This document shows, piece after piece, positions 59,317 to 64,000 of a stretch of 64,000 nt of DNA. The position numbers were made by a program, and so were the translations under genes. The stretch is from Paucibacter sp. DJ2R-2 (GTDB lineage: Bacteria; Pseudomonadota; Gammaproteobacteria; Burkholderiales; Burkholderiaceae_C), in assembly GCF_025717675.1 (NCBI RefSeq), contig NZ_JAJIRT010000011.1:120878-184877 (forward strand). Reading direction: 5' to 3'. The notes beneath the pieces were generated by a model that made no database searches, was not told the origin of the DNA, and saw only the letters and a program-made list of their open reading frames with translations. Position 1 is the first letter of the stretch. Each line of letters begins with the position of its first letter.

Positions 59317-60237
59317 ATGTTCAACACCCGTTTCCGGTCTCTCGCTCTGTTCCTGCTGATGGGCCTGTCGCTGCTGACTGCGCGGGCGGCCGAACCCCTG
59401 AGTTCGCCCACGCTGCGCAAGATCCGCGACACCGGCGTGATCGTGCTGGGCTACCGCGTCGCCTCGGCGCCGTTTTCCTACCTCGATGCCGATCTCAAGC
59501 CCGTGGGCTACTCGATCGAGCTGTGCGAGCGGGTGGTGCAAGCCGTGCGTGCCCGTCTGCAGTTGCCTGAGCTGGAGGCCAAGATGGTCAGCGTCAGCTC
59601 GGCCACACGCATGCCCATGGTGGCCAATGGCTCGGTCGATTTGGAATGCGGCATCACCACCCACACGGCCGAGCGTCAGCGCATCCAGGCTTTTTCGCTG
59701 ACCACCTTTGTGGCCGAGACCCGGCTGCTGTCCAAGCGCCAGCAGCCGATCCGCAGCCTGGATGAGCTGCGCGGCCAGCCGGTGGCGTCCACCATCGCCA
59801 CCACCAGTATCCAGTTCCTTCACCAGGTCAATCAGACACGCGAGCTGGACATGAAGATCCTGGTCGGCCAGGACGACAAGGACGCCTTCCGCCTGCTGCA
59901 AACCGGCCGCGCGGTGGCCTATGCCATGGACGATGTGCTGCTGCGCACCTGGCTGGCGGGCAGTGGACGGCCGCAGGACTATCTGATCTCCGAGGCCTCG
60001 TTTTCGATCGAACCCTATGCCCTGGGCCTGGCGCAGGGCGATCCGGGCTTCAAGCAGCTGGTCGACGAGGCCTTGCGGGCCTTGTTCCGCAGCGGTGAGA
60101 TCCGTGCCATCTACCAGCGCTGGTTCGAGAGCCCGCTGCCCGGCTCGGGGCTCAATCTGCGCTTGCCCATGAGCCCGGCTTTTCTGCGCTTGATTGAGCA
60201 GCCCAGCGATTCGCCCGATCCGGCTCAGTACCGCTGA
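59317..60237 (+). CDS. periplasmic amino-acid-binding protein (GltI/family 3 type)
   Basis: The 306-residue product has a Sec signal (LALFLLMGLSLLTARAAE) and the SBP family 3 fold: IRDTGVIVLGYRVASAPFSYLDADLKPVGYSIELCERV, MPMVANGSVDLECGITTHTAERQ, and VGQDDKDAFRLLQTGRAVAYAMDDVLL. It most resembles glutamate/aspartate-binding GltI. No permease or ATPase genes adjoin it. It lies beside a DctB/DctD-type two-component system, so it may supply or tune the sensed ligand. Ligand unknown. Confidence 0.9.
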   Translation: MFNTRFRSLALFLLMGLSLLTARAAEPLSSPTLRKIRDTGVIVLGYRVASAPFSYLDADLKPVGYSIELCERVVQAVRARLQLPELEAKMVSVSSATRMPMVANGSVDLECGITTHTAERQRIQAFSLTTFVAETRLLSKRQQPIRSLDELRGQPVASTIATTSIQFLHQVNQTRELDMKILVGQDDKDAFRLLQTGRAVAYAMDDVLLRTWLAGSGRPQDYLISEASFSIEPYALGLAQGDPGFKQLVDEALRALFRSGEIRAIYQRWFESPLPGSGLNLRLPMSPAFLRLIEQPSDSPDPAQYR

Positions 60238-60254
60238 ACTTGACGGTCAGGGTT

Positions 60255-61601
<1,347 letters not shown>

Positions 61602-61650
61602 GGATGAGCTGCTTTCTTGATTGAATCGGGTGGGGCAGGCGGGGGCTGCG

Positions 61651-63576
61651 TCAGCGGTAGTCGGCCGGCGCTAGCTCGAGGTCGAACTCGAAACACATGC
61701 CGGGTAGGCTGCCCACATCATCGCCGCGGCCGGCAGGCCGCGCGCGCAGCGTGCCGCCAAACTCGTGCACGATCTTGGCTGAGATCACCAGGCCCAGACC
61801 CAGGCCTTGGCCGGGTGGCTTGGTGGTGAAAAAGGGTTCGAACAAGCGCGCCATTTGTTCGGGCTCCATGCCGGCGCCGCTGTCGCAGACGCGCACCCAG
61901 ATGCGTCCCGGGCGCTCACCCGGGCTCTTGCTCTCGTCTTCAAACGGGGCGGTGCTCAGGCGCAGCTGGCGGGGCCGCGGGCTGCCGTCCTCGGCGGGCG
62001 GCAACTCGGCCATGGCGTCCAGGGCATTGGCCATCAGATTGATCAACACCTGCTCCAGGCGATTGGCCTCGCAATTGACGCGCAGCTCGGTCGCGATGGC
62101 CAGGTCCAGCCGCACCTGCTCCGCCTCGATGCGGTGGCCCAGCAGCACGCGCGCGCCTTCCACGGCGGCTGCCAGTGAAACAGGCGCGCTCGCGCTCTGC
62201 GCCTTGCGGGCAAAGCTCTTGAGCTGGCGGGTGATCTGGCTCATGCGCTCGACCATGGCGTCGATGGCGCCCAAGTTCTCGCCTACGGTGCTGTAGCGGC
62301 CCTTGTCGAGCAGCAGCAGGCTGTTGCGCGAGAGTGCGCGCAGGGCGGTCAGCGGCTGATTGATTTCATGGGAGATGCCGGCCGACATCTGGCCCAGCAC
62401 GGCCAGCTTGGCCGCCTGCATCAGCTCGTCCTCGGCCTGCAGGCGCTGGGCGATCTGGCGTTTGAGCTCGGCATTGCTGAGCTGCAGCTCGGCCGTGCGC
62501 TCGCTGACCTGATGCTCGAGTTCGGCATGGGCGCGCCGGCGCGCCAGCAGGTAAAGCACCAGCAGACTCAGGGCTGCGCCCAGCGCTGCTCCGCCCCAGC
62601 CAACAAAGCGAGCCTGACGCCACACTTCGGCGGGGTCGGACAGGGTCACCAGTCGCAGGCCCAGCGGCACCACGGCAAGCTCCTGGGCCAGCAGACGGTG
62701 GCGCCGCTCGGGCGTGGCTGGGTCCCACGATGGCAGGGAAACTAGGGCATTTTGCTGCTGACTCAAGGTGCCCATGTCCAGCCCCAGCGAGGCCTCGAGC
62801 GTGCCGGCGTAGTGGCCGCTGCGGCGCAGTGCCGCGCGCTGCTCGACCGTGCTGGGGCCGAGCAAGTGGTACTTCCAGGCTGGCACCGAGGACATGATGA
62901 CCACTCCCTGGCCATCGACCACCAGCAGCTTCTCGCCCAGGGAGCGCAGGCCCTGGTCCACCCAGATCGCTTCCAGGGGCGCCAGATTGAGCTTGAGCAC
63001 GATCTGCCCCCAGCGCAGCCCCGCGCGCTTCAGTGGTTGAACCAAAAAATAGTCGCTGCTGCCCTTGTCCTCGTGAGCCGCAAAAAACTGGCCCGGCCCA
63101 CTGAGCAGGCGCTCGCCCAGGCGCTCCGCCAGGCGGCGTGCTTCGGCGTCGGGCTCCGTATCGGCCCGGTTCAGTGGGCCGTAGTTGTTGCTGGAGGCCA
63201 GCACCCGGCCTTGCGCGTCACTGATGAAAGCCAGGCTCAAGCCTGAGCGAACCCGCACGCTGGCCAGCTTGAGCCGGGTCTGGGCGCGCAGGTCCTCGCT
63301 GCCGGGCTCTGCCAGCAAGCGCTGGACGTCGGTGTCGACGCCAAGCAAGCCCGGCAGATAAGCGTGGCGAGCCAGCTCGGCCTCCAGACTGGCGGCGTAG
63401 AGCTCCAGGCGTTCATTGGCCACCGCGGCCAGTTGGGCCATGCCCGCGCGCTCGCTCAGGCGCTGGCCCAGCGCTGCGCAGAGCAGGACCAGGGTCAGGG
63501 CAGCCAGGACCAGCAGCAGGGTTTGCAGGCGCCATTGCGGCAGGCGCCAGGGGCGGGGAAGGGGGCTTGAACTCAT
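61651..63576 (-). CDS. DctB-type sensor histidine kinase
   Basis: A 641-residue protein from ATG 63576: two membrane segments (about 17-38 and about 300-322) bracketing a periplasmic sensor domain of the double-Cache type, then a coiled linker. HisKA is GISHEINQPLTALRALSRN (phospho-His), and HATPase has LEQVLINLMANALDA, RVCDSGAGME and GLGLGLVISAKI. DctB homologs sense dicarboxylates; AauS homologs sense acidic amino acids. The ligand here is unknown. Cognate to the response regulator downstream. Confidence 0.92.
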   Translation of the reverse strand: MSSSPLPRPWRLPQWRLQTLLLVLAALTLVLLCAALGQRLSERAGMAQLAAVANERLELYAASLEAELARHAYLPGLLGVDTDVQRLLAEPGSEDLRAQTRLKLASVRVRSGLSLAFISDAQGRVLASSNNYGPLNRADTEPDAEARRLAERLGERLLSGPGQFFAAHEDKGSSDYFLVQPLKRAGLRWGQIVLKLNLAPLEAIWVDQGLRSLGEKLLVVDGQGVVIMSSVPAWKYHLLGPSTVEQRAALRRSGHYAGTLEASLGLDMGTLSQQQNALVSLPSWDPATPERRHRLLAQELAVVPLGLRLVTLSDPAEVWRQARFVGWGGAALGAALSLLVLYLLARRRAHAELEHQVSERTAELQLSNAELKRQIAQRLQAEDELMQAAKLAVLGQMSAGISHEINQPLTALRALSRNSLLLLDKGRYSTVGENLGAIDAMVERMSQITRQLKSFARKAQSASAPVSLAAAVEGARVLLGHRIEAEQVRLDLAIATELRVNCEANRLEQVLINLMANALDAMAELPPAEDGSPRPRQLRLSTAPFEDESKSPGERPGRIWVRVCDSGAGMEPEQMARLFEPFFTTKPPGQGLGLGLVISAKIVHEFGGTLRARPAGRGDDVGSLPGMCFEFDLELAPADYR

Positions 63577-63682
63577 GAGGCGGAGGGGCAGGGCTGCGTA
63601 GTGTGCCCAATGTGTACCGTGCTGTCGCGCGCCCAGCGGCCGCTGCGCCACAGTGACCTCACCCGCTTGGCATCGGGGCCGG

Positions 63683-63694
63683 GCGGAATTCCGC
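63683..63694. promoter_or_regulatory. enhancer-like palindrome 1 (candidate response-regulator site)
   Basis: GCGGAATTCCGC, a perfect 12-bp palindrome with a CGG-N4-CCG core like the core of AauR sites. It lies about 115 bp upstream of the sigma-54 -24 element. Confidence 0.55.
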
Positions 63695-63714
63695 TCTGCC
63701 TTTTGCGCGGCTGT

Positions 63715-63726
63715 GCGGGATTCCGC
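63715..63726. promoter_or_regulatory. enhancer-like palindrome 2 (candidate response-regulator site)
   Basis: GCGGGATTCCGC, one mismatch from the first palindrome, exactly 32 bp (three helical turns) further on. Paired sites at this spacing suit cooperative binding of a Fis-type dimer activator. Confidence 0.55.
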
Positions 63727-63807
63727 TCAAGGGCGCTTGGCGCACCTGCCCATAGCTTGCCGGTGCTCATGGGAGGCTCTCGGTGTATACCCGCAAACCT
63801 TGATTTT

Positions 63808-63823
63808 TGGCATGTCGCTTGCA
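63808..63823 (+). promoter_or_regulatory. sigma-54 (-24/-12) promoter of livH
   Basis: TGGCATGTCGCTTGCA: GG at -24 and GC at -12 with the required ten bases between. It ends 52 bp before the livH start. Position downstream of two enhancer palindromes strengthens the call. Confidence 0.8.
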
Positions 63824-63875
63824 CACCTTCATGACAGTTCGACGCCACAGTCGACGCAAAAAAAGGACGACAACT

Positions 63876-64000
63876 ATGGAAACTTTTTTCCAGCAAATCA
63901 TCAACGGGCTGGTGCTCGGGAGTATGTATGCGCTGGTGGCGCTGGGGTACACGATGGTGTACGGCATCATCAACCTGATCAATTTTGCGCACGGTGAGAT
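63876..64000 (+). CDS. livH: branched-chain amino acid ABC transporter permease LivH (5' end only)
   Basis: Only the first 41 codons lie in the window, truncated by its end. [20 protein letters not shown] then [20 protein letters not shown] is the invariant start of LivH-type permeases, part of the Liv uptake system for branched-chain or related amino acids. GGACGA precedes the ATG as ribosome binding site. A sigma-54 promoter and paired enhancer-like sites precede it, implying control by the adjacent two-component system. Confidence 0.93.
   Translation, partial: METFFQQIINGLVLGSMYALVALGYTMVYGIINLINFAHGE

Overview
The window reads as chromosomal DNA of a high-GC betaproteobacterium of the order Burkholderiales, most likely the Roseateles/Pelomonas/Paucibacter/Rubrivivax group. 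This rests on gene content and order typical of that order (dapC-dapD, smc-zipA, ligA, ribD-ribBA-ribH-nusB, ybgC-tolQRA, nrdR-glyA, ubiD) and on strong GC bias at third codon positions. Species assignment is inference. I see no rRNA, tRNA, CRISPR array, prophage or complete insertion sequence.

Layout. 1-3.2 kb (minus): lysine/diaminopimelate genes dapD and dapC, a small SET-domain protein and queF. 3.4-8.0 kb (plus): smc and a ZipA-like gene. 8-14.4 kb: a MITE-like inverted-repeat element, then a degenerate-GGDEF/EAL protein, a PaeA-type exporter, and a divergent SDR/LysR pair, ending in ligA, whose start overlaps the LysR gene. 16.5-21.5 kb (minus): an intact GGDEF-EAL protein, waaA and algC. 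21.7-24.5 kb (plus): a LytS/LytTR-type two-component pair and an EamA transporter. 24.6-28.5 kb (minus): an AcoR-like regulator without its AAA+ domain and a PilB/GspE-like ATPase with four 30-residue repeats. 28.7-32.1 kb (plus): pcp, then a bufferin-type RiPP operon (DUF2282 precursor, DUF692 iron oxidase, DUF2063 partner, DoxX protein). 32.1-40.2 kb (minus): tolA-tolR-tolQ-ybgC, an aminotransferase, nusB-ribH-ribBA-ribD and rdgC. 40.3-45.3 kb (minus): a minor-pilin cluster. 45.4-48.3 kb (minus): nrdR, glyA behind a ZTP riboswitch, and a lytic transglycosylase. 48.5-57.1 kb: ubiD, ydcF, msrA, and a probable metal (zinc?) locus of ABC ATPase, FtsX-like permease, DUF3299 protein, a small His/Cys-containing protein and a ZnuD-like TonB receptor. 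57.1-64 kb: pdxH, a MobA-like protein, chaC, an amino-acid-binding protein, a DctB/DctD-type sigma-54 two-component system, and the start of livH, preceded by two enhancer-like palindromes and a sigma-54 promoter.

How the parts fit. Most of the window is core metabolism and cell-envelope housekeeping. The accessory content is the bufferin operon (probably copper handling), the pilin cluster, the metal-uptake locus and several c-di-GMP-related proteins. The most rewarding regions are the bufferin operon, the sigma-54/enhancer arrangement before livH, the ZTP riboswitch with an extra hairpin, and the orphan PilB-like ATPase.
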